From Maea johnstoni (taxonomy: Eukaryota; Annelida; Polychaeta; Spionida; Magelonidae): a DNA stretch of 64,000 bases. The position numbers and the translations under genes are program-made. Under the pieces are notes generated by a model that did no database searches, was not told the origin of the DNA, and saw nothing but the letters and a program-made list of their open reading frames with translations. Below, piece after piece: positions 25,318 to 36,819 of the stretch. The stretch spans positions 8,161,731-8,225,730 of the forward strand of contig OZ012687.1 of NCBI GenBank assembly GCA_963942565.1, written 5' to 3'. Every line of letters starts with the position of its first letter. Position 1 is the stretch's first letter.

Positions 25318-25879
25318 TAGGATGATTCATATTGACAACGTCAATGTGTGACGTAAATGCCACTGATTCAAGTAGAAAGTCCTGAGCAGCATCAAATGCA
25401 GGTGCTATCCTATTCCAATGGAGATAATACGGTTGTTGTTGTTTTTGATGATGATGATGATGATGATGAAGATGATTAGGATGATGATATCAACAATGAT
25501 GTCAATATTGATAATGATGATGGTGTTGGAGGTGATGGTAAATGATGATAACAACAAATGATGATGAGAATGAGGATGCTAATGCTATTTCTTATGCCAT
25601 AGGCCATCCAGATTATGATGGTTGAGCTGATTTGGGACAATTAAGAACAACGGATTGGTTCATTTACTTCATTATCATATCCATTGATTTACTTCACTCA
25701 TGATGTAACAACAGCAATGAAGCCATCTAATGAAATCTAAGCCCAGGACGCCAAAATTGAAAATCCATATCCCTCATTGTGATCAAAAACAAGCTTATCA
25801 CCCAAGCAAGCAGTCAACTGGATAAGTGCTTGCTATTACTATACACATATTACTGGTGCACTCATATACATTTTCATAA

Positions 25880-26141
<262 letters not shown>

Positions 26142-26319
26142 TAGATAACAGGAGATACCTTATATATGGAACTGGAATTATACCAATAAGTAAATACACT
26201 TGATTAGATATGAAATCGCCATCATAACTGTTCTCATCACCAATATCATAATCATCCTTGTAGACAACATCATCAAAAGTAGCATCGTCACTAGACCCTA
26301 GAATATAATCATCAGTAAC

Positions 26320-26631
26320 CAGTGACTTAGCCAGGATTTAGGAACTGGGTGCCTAAAATTGGCAGTTGTAAAATTTTTGGGCGTCCAAATCTTTAAGGGG
26401 GATCACAATATACTCATATTTCAACCATAAACATGTATAAATCCATCAAAATAAGGCATGATATCATTAATCAATGTCATGGGAATTGTAAGAAGATGAA
26501 AATATTCAATTATAAGCTTGAGATTGAGATTTTTATAAATTCCACTCAAAAAAATTGGGTGTCCTGAGGGGTTCTTTATAAGGGTTTGGGTGTCCAAAAA
26601 GGCACCCAGACGCCCTGCTGGCTAGACCATG
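26320..26631 (+). mobile_element. hAT-like MITE family D, copy 3, perfect 8-bp duplication
   Basis: 312-bp element beginning CAGTGACTTAGCCAGGAT and ending CTGCTGGCTAGACCATG. It is flanked by tcagtaac at 26312-26319 and 26632-26639, a perfect 8-bp direct repeat. This copy best defines family D as hAT-like. Confidence 0.85.
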
Positions 26632-26639
26632 TCAGTAAC

Positions 26640-27860
26640 CAACTAATATTTTACGCATTAATTTATCAAATGGTCACCATCATTACAACATAAAATCACC
26701 AACAATGTTGTTATCAATGTATTCAACATCATCATTTTCATTATCATTGACAACATCATCAGAAGCATACTACTACCTAGTATATTATCATTCTAAACAC
26801 AGACGATGAATCAACTCAATCTGCATTTAGATGTATCTGATGAGAAGGTCAGTCACTCCATCAACATCAATGTAACTACGTCCCAAACAATGAAAAGCCC
26901 AGTTGCTCAGAAGAGCATGCCTTGAGAACTGGCTTCCAGGTCATGCTCAACTCCCCATATAATGCTTTAAAAGGCACACCCACATGAAAATCCATAATGC
27001 TCTGTTGTATCTATAGCGCTCTGTGCCTGGACTTCCTTTTCTATTTAAATATGAAGAGTTACGGTATATATCCTGTATCAGAGCATCGATAGACAGCAAC
27101 AAAAAGTCAGTCTGGGATCGAGGGGCCGGTTCCTTTTAGTAAATTGCTAGGGGTGCATGCTATGTTACTAATGTAGCAGTCAGTGCATGTAGAGCCTATT
27201 ATATCACACAGAGTACAACCTCACCAGGGGGTACTTTTTATACCGTGCTTTCACAGCTTCAGAGGAGCAACCTTTGAGACTTATTATAATACAATGGGTC
27301 ATTCTACATGGCGAGGCTATGCAGTCTATATATTTCTGTTTATATAGCATGTATTTCATTTAAACCTTAACCTTTTCCATCTTGGACTTTCTGTTGAAAG
27401 AGAAGTCCATGGATGTACCTATATTGAAGAAATTATGAAGTATGATAAAATACTCGAAAAAATTTTTATTAGTTGAGTGGCCTTTTCTCCATTAATTATT
27501 TGACAAATACAACTTCAGATGTCACTGAATATGATAACAATGCATTCTTCTAATACCAATAATGCAAAAACTACATGTTTGGTTTACAATACCAGCTTGT
27601 TTTCATGCTGTAGGAGAAGGGGAAAGGCTGTTTTCAGGAGGAACCGGCAGAGCAAAACATTTATTGCGCAAGATTCGGGGGAGCGGCGGCTGGTGGTGAA
27701 TCAATTCCTCCTAGTCTGACATGCATTATTACAGCTGTTGGGAGACATATGTTTCCTTCTTCGCTTCGGCATCTCCTCCTCCTTGCTTCGTTCTGCTTGA
27801 GTACTTCACACAGATCACACAACCTGCCCTCAGAAAAACATACTCCTCACCTAGAACAAC
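26640..27860. other. No recognised feature
   Basis: No exon supported. The 66-codon frame at 27519-27719 has no domain. Confidence 0.5.
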
Positions 27861-28260
27861 CTCAAAATACACAACCTTGGGAACGTGAATCTATAATCAG
27901 TAATTAACATAGATTTGAACACGAGTCTGGTGATAAAATCTCAAAACCACAACCTTGGGAACGTGAATCTATAACCGGTAATCTACATAGATTTGAACAC
28001 GAGTCAAGTGATATAATCTCAAACCCACATCCTTGGGAACATGAATCTATAACTGGTAATCTACATAGATTTGAACACGAGTCAAGTGATAAAATCTCAA
28101 GTCCACATCCTTGGTTCTATGATTCTATAATTGGTAATCAACATAGATTAGAACCACAAGTAGAGTGATGAGAAAACCTCAAAATACACAACCTTTGGTG
28201 GGCAACTTCATAATTGATTACTCATACAGATTTCAAACGAAACTATAGAGTTTTGTGAAA
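27861..28260 (+). repeat. Tandem repeat, period 78-82 bp
   Basis: Units start with 'ctcaaa' at 27861, 27940, 28018, 28096 and 28178. Each contains 'gaatctataa', 'catagatttgaacacgagt' and 'gtgata'. Related degraded units can be traced to about 28850. Confidence 0.8.
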
Positions 28261-28860
28261 TTTGAATCATTCAAAATTTCCTCCATGAGATGACTCCCAT
28301 AACAAGAAATCAATACAGATGGTGACATGAGACATATACCTTACATAAAAAAACTCAAAATCCTAAATCTTGAGCAGATTACTCCATAATCGGTGATCAC
28401 TAGGGATTGGCACTGCTAATATTTTCACGATACAATATCTTACCAGTATTTCTAAAACAATAAATACAATCTCATACTGGCATTATGAGATATATTGCCA
28501 ACCATTGTAGAAATAGGTGGATGCACAAGTTTGATCAGATTATTGAATGTTTCATAATCTTGAAATGTTTAAAGATCATATTGATTTGAATGATCGTATG
28601 TGAAAACATGGTAATTAGTTAACATGTCAAGACTACAGGTAACATAAATTTACAAAGAGAGAAGTCAAATTATTGTTTAATGAAACAATAAAATGTGACT
28701 CCATAATTGACAATTAATACAGATTTATACAAAAGTTTGAGTGATGAAAAAAATCAGGAAACCTCAACACCTTGAGCAGGTAATCCCATAATTGCTAATC
28801 AATTAGTAAAGATATGAACCAAAACTAGGATGGTGTGAAATTCAGATTTTTTCTCCGAAA

Positions 28861-30270
28861 TTTCCTTGATCATAAGCAGTATCATGTGCAAGTCTCTGAT
28901 GTACACACCTTAAATATCAATTAGTAGGCATCAGCTTTATTCAGCCCTCCCTGAATATATTGTACTCTGAGTAGCTTCCAAGAAAAGATAACATCCTCCC
29001 ACGAACCAGCAATCAGACATCCTTCTCATTAGTACTAAAGGGAGGTTAATCTTGAGGAATAATTTGTGTACAATTCCTCTAAACCCTTTTCTCATGCAGA
29101 GAGGTTGTTTCTGGCTGGTGCTGCTGGTTTAGGAGAGGCCTATAAATAGGGGACTGCTGGAGCACTCCTGCTCTAGCAGTCCATGGAGTAATTATTGAAT
29201 TTATTATACAACTAAGCACCAATAACTAGACTCGTACCAGTCCTGGCCTCTACTCAATACCCACATCATAAGTATTGTGCACTTCCATCGGGAAATGACA
29301 GGCATGTTACTGCAAACAGTGTTAAACAGTTGATTATTGATTCAGTCATACAATATTCAATGCATCGGATAGTATTGGTATGGCCGCTGTACTATAAATA
29401 AGCTAACCCAGCCAGATTAGTATTACTATGCACAGCAGCTGCCGGGGGATTTTTATTTTCCTTCTAGAATAGGAAAATCTCCTCACGCCTTTCCTAGCTT
29501 CAAATCTGTTCAAGCGTCGCCCTGAGGGTTCTACTGACGGGTTGTTATGTATGGAGGGGGGCATCCCTGCAGGCCCCCGCCCGCCCAGCTGTGAACACAG
29601 CCTGCTTAGCCCTTCCCATGATGCAACACTAGCAGAATCTCCGAATCTCAAGGATCCTTATCGAGTGATTGGGGCCTCCTCCCATCTTCATCTACTAGAA
29701 TCAGTGAAAAATCTGTGAATCAGTGCCAGATCCCCACAGCCACATCTTCAACTACTGCTCAACAGTGCCCGTGAGTCCCTCCTCAATTTAGCTCAATTAA
29801 TTTGTCTCAAATACAATTTTAATCAAGTAAGCAAACAGGTAGCGGGAGCCCGTCGTCTCTCCGTGGAGTCGGCGGTCGGGAGAATTGATATTCATGTGCC
29901 TCCTTCTCCCTCATGTTAATAGCTAAGGGTTTAATAAAAGCAGGGGAGTAGAGGATGGCGACTAGCTAGCTGGCAGTGCGCCTACAGCCTACAAGAGAGA
30001 CCGGCTGCCTGCCAGTCAGTCTATATGCTGATTTCCGTAGGTGTGATCCGGAGAGGTAGACTGCAGATATTGCTACATTAATCCATCCTTAATCCCCTCA
30101 GGTTTTTACCATGGCGTCAATTGCAACTGATATCATTAATCAAAATCTTACGGCAAAACAGTATCAAATAGTGCAACCTGAAAATAAATCAGAACAGCAC
30201 ATTTGAAAACACAACACCATCTACATACTATTAGAAAATAATAAATCTGTGTAGAATATTTGTCACCTAC
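28861..30270. other. PMCA downstream intron, possible conserved non-coding stretch
   Basis: If the PMCA gene is transcribed on the minus strand, this lies in the intron after its N-terminal exon. A repeat-free, GC-richer segment at about 29800-30010 ('gtggagtcggcggtcgggag' and its surroundings) differs from the repeat-laden neighbourhood and is a candidate regulatory region. I found no exon encoding PMCA transmembrane segment 1 here. Confidence 0.4.
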
Positions 30271-30433
30271 CTTCATTAGGGGATGTATACAGCCTTTTAC
30301 ATAATTCCAGTACTCCTCCGTAATCATTTTGAATTTTCTGATAGCCTTCAGACTGTCTAGTTTTCATTAATTCTTGTAGTTCCTTAACTGTGCAACCATA
30401 TTGGGCTGGTCGCCCATCCACTTCCTCCGCCAT
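30271..30433 (-). CDS. PMCA calcium pump (ATP2B family), N-terminal coding exon
   Basis: Encodes the first 54 residues plus one base of a plasma-membrane Ca2+-ATPase, a P2B-type pump that exports cytosolic Ca2+ using ATP. The frame opens MAEEVDGRPAQYGCTVKELQ and ends LCKRLYTSPNEG. The block YGCTVKELQELM (12-23) and the YGGVLELCKRLYTSPNEG block match the cytosolic N-terminal region of animal PMCAs (vertebrate form: FGCTMEEL...CRRLKTSPVEG). The donor AAG|GTAGGT lies at 30270 and splits the Gly codon. The acceptor TTTTTGCAG precedes 30457, leaving 24 transcribed bases before the ATG (CCGGCATGG, G at +4). In-frame codons upstream are open, so an upstream start is also possible. Exons for the membrane and catalytic domains were not found to the left. 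Confidence 0.9.
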
Positions 30434-30457
30434 GCCGGTATGTAGTCTCTTCTTAGC
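30434..30457 (-). other. 5' part of the PMCA exon (UTR or coding)
   Basis: These 24 bases lie between the acceptor (CAG ending at 30458) and the ATG. Read in the PMCA frame they give AKKRLHTG with no stop. They are therefore 5' UTR if the ATG at 30433 is used, or coding if an upstream exon supplies the start. Confidence 0.6.
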
Positions 30458-30589
30458 CTGCAAAAATAGAGGAGTGCAGTTGAGGTGGTGGTGCTGCTGC
30501 TGGTAGTGGAGACATATGGATGGAGAGAGTGGGCGTGTAGGGGTCAGCACAAAAACCAGGGTCTCCTCTAATGGTGGTGACAGTGGCTG

Positions 30590-30650
30590 ATCAACACCGC
30601 ACACACATACATACATACATACATACACACATACACACACACACAAAATG
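30590..30650. repeat. CATA/CA microsatellite
   Basis: Runs of 'cata' and 'ca', about 150 bp upstream of the PMCA exon acceptor, inside the presumed upstream intron. Confidence 0.8.
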
Positions 30651-30824
30651 GACACTACCCGGTAGGCTGTAAGAAATCTAGTCCAAGCTGAGAACACACC
30701 TCCTCTGATGCTCTACGATACGCAGTATTATCTCATGAGGAGGCACAGAGTCGTAGGATCTGGAGAAACCACAGGAAAAATTAGGTGCTGTGTCATCTAT
30801 CTGTTTGCCTCTCTCTCCCGGCAG

Positions 30825-30882
30825 CTCCCCAAATGACCTTGCCGAGGAGGAGAATGAGGAGGAGGAGGAGGATGAGGAGTAG
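30825..30882 (+). CDS. Possible acidic-tail terminal exon (weak)
   Basis: A strong plus-strand acceptor (TTTGCCTCTCTCTCCCGGCAG) precedes a frame reading SPNDLAEEENEEEEEDEE and then TAG. It looks like the acidic C-terminus of a nuclear or chaperone protein, but it depends on a GAG repeat and sits antisense to the PMCA locus. No upstream partner exon was recognised. Chance is the likelier explanation. Confidence 0.15.
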
Positions 30883-30899
30883 TAGTCTGTTTATGCAGA

Positions 30900-30985
30900 G
30901 AGCAGCAGCAGCAGCAGCAGCAGCAGCGGCAGCAGCAGCGGCAGCTACTAGAGAACGGCAGCAGCAGCAGCAGCAGCACAGAAGA
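30900..30985. repeat. CAG/CTG trinucleotide repeat
   Basis: Two CAG-type runs, with CGG-type interruptions, separated by 'tactagagaacg'. They give the poly-Ala and poly-Gln frame on the plus strand. The run is (CTG)n on the strand of the PMCA gene, within its upstream intron or 5' UTR. Confidence 0.85.
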
Positions 30986-31423
30986 GTGCAGCAGGAGGAC
31001 CACCGTTACTGCAATCAGCTCACCGACACAGATTCCTTGCCACACACTCCCAATCCTCCCGGTCTCCTCGCTCTATGGACCAAACTCACTACACACCTAC
31101 TAGAAACTAGTCCCCATAATCCTCTTCTTCCTCTTCGTCGTCGTCGTCTCCTAGCTCATCGTTTGTGACAACAGCGTACGGCTTTGGCAGCAATGGCAAC
31201 GGCGGCAGCTTGCTGTGGCAAAAACACCTCCTTCAGCAGCCAGAGCCGATCCAGCTCCTATGATGATGTCATCAATATCGTGAGGAGCATGTCTGCTGAC
31301 CCTGCTGCGGCTGCCTGCCGATGCTGCTGCTGCTGCAGTTGGTGGTGGTGGTGCCGGGAAGCTCCCGGTGCCACCACTGCTGCCAACCATATTACTGCTG
31401 CAAATACTGCTACTAGTAGAGAT

Positions 31424-31427
31424 TCTC

Positions 31428-31496
<69 letters not shown>

Positions 31497-31527
31497 CAGT
31501 AGTTGTAGTAGTAGTAGTAGTAGTAGC

Positions 31528-31579
<52 letters not shown>

Positions 31580-31588
31580 ACAGTAGTT

Positions 31589-31680
<92 letters not shown>
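31424..31680. repeat. TAG trinucleotide array 1
   Basis: About 85 TAG triplets with a few 'cag', 'ttg' and 'aac' interruptions, abutting a LINE fragment on its right. The poly-Val and poly-Thr frames are its translations. Confidence 0.95.
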
Positions 31681-31683
<3 letters not shown>

Positions 31684-31685
<2 letters not shown>

Positions 31686-31975
31686 AACTTACTAAGAATT
31701 TACTGTGTGAGATGAGAACCAACATGAAAACCTACGGGGACAGATCATTTAGTTCCTGTGCCCCAAAACCATGGATTCAGCTCCCAAATAATATCCGGGG
31801 AGCTGAGAGTGTGGCAATCTTCAAATTACAACTGAAAATCATCTGTTCAAAGATGGATATATCAAATAACCATATATATACCAACATCTATCCATTTACA
31901 ATGGAATGAAATGCGTCTTGTTTATATGGAAAGGGCAAAATATCAAATAACAATATTATCATTATTATTATAGTA
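31684..31975 (+). mobile_element. LINE 3' end (CR1/L2-like RT C-terminus), truncated
   Basis: The plus-strand frame continues from the TAG array into MRTNMKTYGDRSFSSCAPKP, then PNNIRGAESVAIFKLQLK. This is the widespread C-terminal tail of CR1/L2/Jockey-type LINE reverse transcriptases (consensus like 'TYGDRSFS.AAPKLWNSLP..IR.A.S...FK..LK'). It ends after a stop with a short ATT-like tail near 31950-31975. Only the last 75 codons or so survive, a typical 5'-truncated insertion. Confidence 0.8.
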
Positions 31976-31985
31976 GTAGTTTTAG

Positions 31986-32369
31986 TCAGTCTGACCCAAT
32001 CTTGGCTGACTGTTTTCCCTCTTTCTTTACAAACAGTTTGTATTTCCTATCCAAACTTGGCAAACCTCTTCACCGTGCCTTGTATCCGTATACCTACTTT
32101 CTTTCTCCACTCCTCAAAATGTTGATTTTGCTTATTGGGTGCCCACAGTAAAATTCCACATGAAATCGCTCACATTTGTACTGTTTGCAATGGGCAAATT
32201 TTGAAATAGGACCAAATGAACAAAATCAACATTTTACGGAGTTGAGAAAAAAGTAGGTATATATACACAGAATCTACTGCTCCTATAAGGTTTGCCAAAT
32301 TTAGATGGCAAACATGAACTTTTTGTGATAAAAAAGAGGAAAAAACAGCCAAGCTTAAGTCAGACAGAC
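31986..32369. mobile_element. Foldback (long inverted repeat) element inside TAG repeats
   Basis: The left arm (31986 to about 32137) and right arm (about 32222-32369) are imperfect reverse complements. Outer ends are CAGTCTGACC and GTCAGACAGACTG; inner paired blocks include 'ctcaaaatgttgattttg' against 'caaaatcaacattttacgga'. Total about 384 bp. TAG repeats lie on both sides. The CAGTCTG terminus and a TA at the right edge recall Tc1/mariner MITEs, but that assignment is tentative. Confidence 0.7.
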
Positions 32370-32370
32370 T

Positions 32371-32388
32371 GTAGTAGTAGTAGTAGTA

Positions 32389-32448
<60 letters not shown>

Positions 32449-32483
32449 TAGTAGTACCTGTAGTAGAAGTAGTAGTACCTGTA

Positions 32484-32559
<76 letters not shown>

Positions 32560-32640
32560 AAGTAGTAGTAGTAGTAGTAGAGGTAGTAGTAGTAGTAGTA
32601 GTAGTCGTCGTCGTACTAATGGTAGTTATTAGTTTAGTAG
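32371..32640. repeat. TAG trinucleotide array 2
   Basis: About 85 TAG triplets with 'tagaag', 'tacctg' and 'cgtcgt' interruptions. Frames read as poly-Ser/Val/Leu/Thr. Confidence 0.95.
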
Positions 32641-33184
32641 CAGCAGCAGCAGCACTAACAGTAGTAATGCTGCTGGACAGGGTTGGATTTGCACCAATTC
32701 TACTCAATGGTCAACCACAAAACTGCCTAAGAGTGTCACATGGACAAGTTCTTCTTTCATATAATTTTCTGATGTTTTAATCAAAATTACAGGAAAATAT
32801 GAAAATGCTTAGTACTTGGAAAGGGTACATCAAGGCCTAAAATCTGAATCAGAAACAATGGAAATATGCATGTAAACCATAAGAGTATCTGTATCAGCAG
32901 CTCATTTGTTTGCATCCCATGAGGTAATATCCCATCAAATAGTGTTAAAGAGTTAACACTATTTAACCATTAATGCCCGTAGCAGCAAAAAAGGCTTGAC
33001 TATTTTGAAGATATCTCTCTAACAAAATAATTTCATTAAAATATTTGAAGGAAAAATACTGACCCGTATGTACAGCCTTCAACCCTCCCCCACATATTCT
33101 GTGAATGAATGCTCTATTTCTAATTCATTTTCAAAAGTGATACAGCTCTTGGTGCCTCTTAGGTTAGCAAATTATCAGCTAGAA
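32641..33184. other. No recognised feature
   Basis: A short 'agcagcagcagc' run, then AT-rich sequence. A segment around 32958-33100 ('ttaacca.. gatatctctctaacaaaat') resembles diverged family B. Confidence 0.4.
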
Positions 33185-33304
33185 TAATCTCATGAATCCC
33201 ATGAGTGAATATCTCATAAGCTTGCAGAAACTCACAAGTTAGCGACTCAAAGGTTAACATCTCATAAATTAATAGAAGCTAATATTTATTTTCATATAAT
33301 TTGA

Positions 33305-33742
33305 TGTGGATTACTCTCATCCAAGCAGCTGTCTATTCAAAACACTAAAATGGTTACCTTTCCTTAACAGAGTTCAATTTAATACTGCTATTCTAATGTA
33401 TAAATCTGTAAATGGACAGTCCAATATACCTAAAAAATGTTTCAGTTCTGCTCAGATCAACATGGTCACCTTACAAGATCAAATACATCTCATAATTTGG
33501 TTCCTCCACCGATCAAAATCGAGCTATTTAAACACTCATTCACTTACCAAGGCAAAGTAATATGGAATTCCTTATCTTTAAATATGAAAATGGCACCATC
33601 TCTCTCATCATTCAAGAAACTATACCTTGAAGAACAATTTTCAACTCTGTGGCCTGAAGAATTGAATGTATAATCCTTAAATCTGAGGGCCACAGCGAAA
33701 ATCAAATCTTGTATTTGACTGTGTTACCCTCGTGAAATAAAG

Positions 33743-33780
<38 letters not shown>

Positions 33781-33797
33781 CATTATTATTATTATTT
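33305..33797 (+). mobile_element. LINE 3' end (CR1/L2-like) with ATT tail
   Basis: Frames contain PSSCLFKTLKWLPFLNRVQF and then VIWNSLSLNMKMAPSLSSFK. These are the 'LHWLPv..RI.fK' and 'LWNSLP..IR.a.sl..FK' motifs that close CR1/L2/Jockey-type reverse transcriptases. The two motifs sit in different frames, so it is decayed. It ends 'cgtgaaataaag' followed by (ATT)n at 33746-33797, a 3' microsatellite tail typical of these LINEs. The 5' part is missing. Confidence 0.85.
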
Positions 33798-34052
33798 AGC
33801 GAGGATAACTCAATCCAGTGGTTGATCTTCTCTTAGAAGCCCATTGGTTAAACTCTCATGCTCTTGAAGAATCTTATTAGTCAACATTTCATAAATTCGG
33901 AATCTCATGAGTTAAGTTCTCATGAGTTTGTAGAATCTCTGAATCTCAGGTGTTAACAACTCCAAAATAAACATTTCATGGGTTTATAAATCATCAGGGG
34001 TTAGCAACTCCCAAATTAACATCTCATAAATTTGTGGAATCTCATGATTTAA

Positions 34053-34264
34053 CCCTTCCAATACCGAGGCTTCTTTCGTCCAAAGCACAAGGACGCACAG
34101 ATTTTTGAAGACCATCTAAACCCTGTCATGTTGGTATTCATTGAAAAGCTCGCTGAGTACTCTCATATGAGTGCCCATATGCCAGGGTTTCAGTCAATTA
34201 TTTAAGGTTTTCAGCTTTTTGCATCATTTTGTATTGGTCAAATTAGCAACCAGCAGCATAAGGG
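34053..34264 (+). mobile_element. piggyBac-like MITE family A
   Basis: Nearly full length (212 bp), beginning CCCTTCCAATACCGAGGC and ending CCAGCAGCATAAGGG, with TTAA on the right and TTTAA on the left. Inserted in the CTCATGAGTTAAC tandem region. Confidence 0.85.
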
Positions 34265-34560
34265 TTAACTACTCCTAAATTAACATTTTATGAGTTCATA
34301 GATTCTCAGGAGTTAACTACTACTGAGTTAACATCTCATGAATTTATAGAATTTCATATGAGTTAACAACTTCCAAGTTAACATCTCATGAATTTATAGA
34401 ATTTCATATGAGTTAACAACTTCCAAGTTAACATCTCATGAGTTTGAAGAATTTCCAGAGTTATCATCTCTTAAATTTGAAAAATCTCATGAGTTGGCAT
34501 CCCCCAAGTTATCATCTAATAAGTTTGAAGAATCTCAGGAGTTAGGTTCTCACAAGTTAA

Positions 34561-34766
34561 CCCTTCAAATGCTAAGGCTACTTTCGTCCAAAGCACAAGG
34601 ACACAAAGATTTTTGAAAACCATCTAAACCCTTTAATGTTGGTATTCATTGGATAGCTCTCACTGAGTACTGTCAGATGAGTACCCATTTGCCAGGGCTT
34701 CAGTCATTTTTCAGCTATTCTTGCATCATTTTGTATTGGCCAAATAAGCCAGCAGCAGCATAAGGG
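34561..34766 (+). mobile_element. piggyBac-like MITE family A
   Basis: 206 bp, TTAA on the left, beginning CCCTTCAAATGCTAAGGC and ending CAGCAGCATAAGGG. Second insertion into the same tandem array, about 300 bp from the previous one. Confidence 0.85.
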
Positions 34767-36040
34767 TTTACATGTCATGAGTTTGAAGAATCTACTGGAT
34801 GTCCACGCTATTCTCCTACCTTCCTGTATTGAGTGTGTCACCCACCTTTGCCAAATGGCAACAACAACTATTCCACTGCTGCAGTAGAGTGTGAGAGGAC
34901 AGTAATTGACTGCCTTCACCAATGTCGCCTGTCACTCTACACTGTGTAGCTTATCAATATCATCATCATGTAGCGCTGTCACTGCAGACTACGGCAGCCA
35001 GCCACACCACCAGCCACGGGCAGCACTATCATCATCATCACTGCTCTAGCCAACTAAACACAGGACCAAATAGTATAATATTAAGCAGGAGAATAATCCT
35101 ATAGTGTGTGGTTGGTTGGTGTGTAGGTTGTAGTAGCTAGCAGTACACTCACTCTCTCACTCACTCACTTACTAACAGGCTCGAAGAAATGTAGTCCCTT
35201 CTCTAGTCGATGTAGCAGTACTGTCCCCTGCGATTCTTCCTCCTACGGGTGATGGGCAAGGCTCACTATGTTGAAACTTACCACTGTACTACTACTGCTA
35301 CTGCTACCACTCCAGGAGGAAGATATGTTAATGAAAGCAGCATCAAGACCTACAGTCCTGTGCTGATAAGGCTGATAGCTGGATGTATGGAGAGCCTGCC
35401 CCCTCCTCTATCTCTCTTTCTATATCTTTTCTCCCTGCTACTTACTGTTGGTAGTTTGCATGTACATGTAGCTGTGGTACTGGTGCTGCTACCGGCTCCT
35501 GCCTGCTGCCTGCTGCATGTGTACTATCTCTGAGTGGCTAGGGTTTGTTAACATAAATAACCCTAATATAGATCCCCAGCAAGTCGAGCAGGGAGAGGGG
35601 CCTGATGGGGGCACCGACGAGCAGCAGCCGCTCAATTCCTGCTGCCGGTATGAACACACATACGGGTGAAAATACCCCTCTTTTCACACTCCCTCTGATA
35701 AAACAGGATCCAGCAGGCTTAAGGGAATTAGGCCATCCAACCACTTTCAGCGCTGTATCCTTCATACAATAGGATCCAGACAAATAACAAGGAAAAATCA
35801 ATTACACATGACCCAGATTTACCACTAGGGGCCCCCAGTGGGGGATCCCGTGTTGTTATCAATTTGCATCCATGTTTATAATTAAGATGGTTAGGGTATC
35901 TCAGGGTTTCTCTACATATTTCCTGGTGCCAGCTGCCACGCAGGAGATAAGATTTCAATGGGAGGAGCTCACCAGATGTATCTTAATTAAAAGAGACAGT
36001 GGTGGATTGAGAATTTCAAGGACTTTAATTTGTATCTTAA
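34767..36040. other. No recognised feature
   Basis: GC-richer stretches near 34950-35070 and 35380-35520 hold unsupported frames. 35142-35176 has short 'cactcactctctcactcact' repeats. No exon supported. Confidence 0.45.
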
Positions 36041-36224
36041 CGCTTATGCTGCTGGTGACGAATTTGGCCAATACAAAATAATGCAAAAACCCTGAAAAAT
36101 GACTGAAACCCTGGCACATGGGGACTCATTTTAGAGTACTCAGTGAGAGCTATCTAATGAATACCAACATCGCATAGGTTTAGATGGTTTCCAAAAATCT
36201 TTGCATCCTTGTGCTTTGGAAGGG
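36041..36224 (-). mobile_element. piggyBac-like MITE family A, reverse
   Basis: TTAA on both sides. On the plus strand it begins CGCTTATGCTGCTGGTG and ends GTGCTTTGGAAGGG, lacking about 20 bp near one end. Confidence 0.75.
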
Positions 36225-36819
36225 TTAAACAAAAATAGGAATTTGTTTCAGGAATAATCAAATGAATGAGAGGCATTTTATTTTGAAAATGTCACAGTTG
36301 ATGTTTGAAATCAAGGTGTGTTTTTTTGTATCACCCTCAAACCCCAACTGTAGCAACAGCAAAAGGACGACTACATGAGCCTGGACAGCCTTTGAAGGGG
36401 TGGGACAGTTTCATAGATAGGTTAACAAGTTATCAGCAGGGGAATAAGAAATGATGCTCAAGACTCAGATTCTTTTTTATTTCCCAATTATTCCAGCAAG
36501 TAGGATATAGTTCTGTAAATATAATTGGAGATAAAGAGATTTTTGGCAGAAGTGGGGGATGATTAATATTTGTTTTGGGAATGACATAGGGGCAACAGGG
36601 AAGTAGGCCTTAATAGGTTAATTATTTGTAATTGGAGTGAACACAGTCCTCTGACAATTTTGAATACCACTTTTCTAGGAAAAAATAATTGAAAAAAAGA
36701 GGGATTGTATAAATTAACTAAGTCAACAACTACCAGTTAAGTATTCCTCAAAATACTGCCTTGTTATCAATATACCTCCATATGTGCCAGGTCTTATTGT
36801 CTGGGTTAAAGGGCTAGTT
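36225..36819. other. No recognised feature
   Basis: No gene or repeat boundary could be supported. Confidence 0.5.

Larger units (their letters stand above)
33185..34560 (+). repeat. CTCATGAGTTAAC tandem region, period about 50-60 bp
   Basis: Repeats of 'gttaacatctcatgaatttatagaat' and variants occupy 33185-33300, 33830-34050 and 34265-34560. A 62-bp unit is perfectly duplicated around 34321-34440. The array is interrupted by a LINE remnant and two family A elements. The unit contains TTAA, the insertion site family A uses. Confidence 0.75.

Noticed and set aside
27861-28260. Regular spaced repeats resembling a CRISPR array
   Set aside because: Eukaryotic context, with whole units repeated and no unique spacers. 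It is an ordinary tandem repeat.
30825-30882. Acidic C-terminal exon as a firm gene call
   Set aside because: Good acceptor, but the peptide is mostly a GAG repeat, is antisense to the PMCA locus and has no partner exon. Kept only at low confidence.
31184-31909. 241-codon plus frame and overlapping 155-codon minus frame
   Set aside because: Poly-Val and poly-Thr are translations of the TAG array. The only meaningful part is the LINE remnant at its right end, annotated separately.
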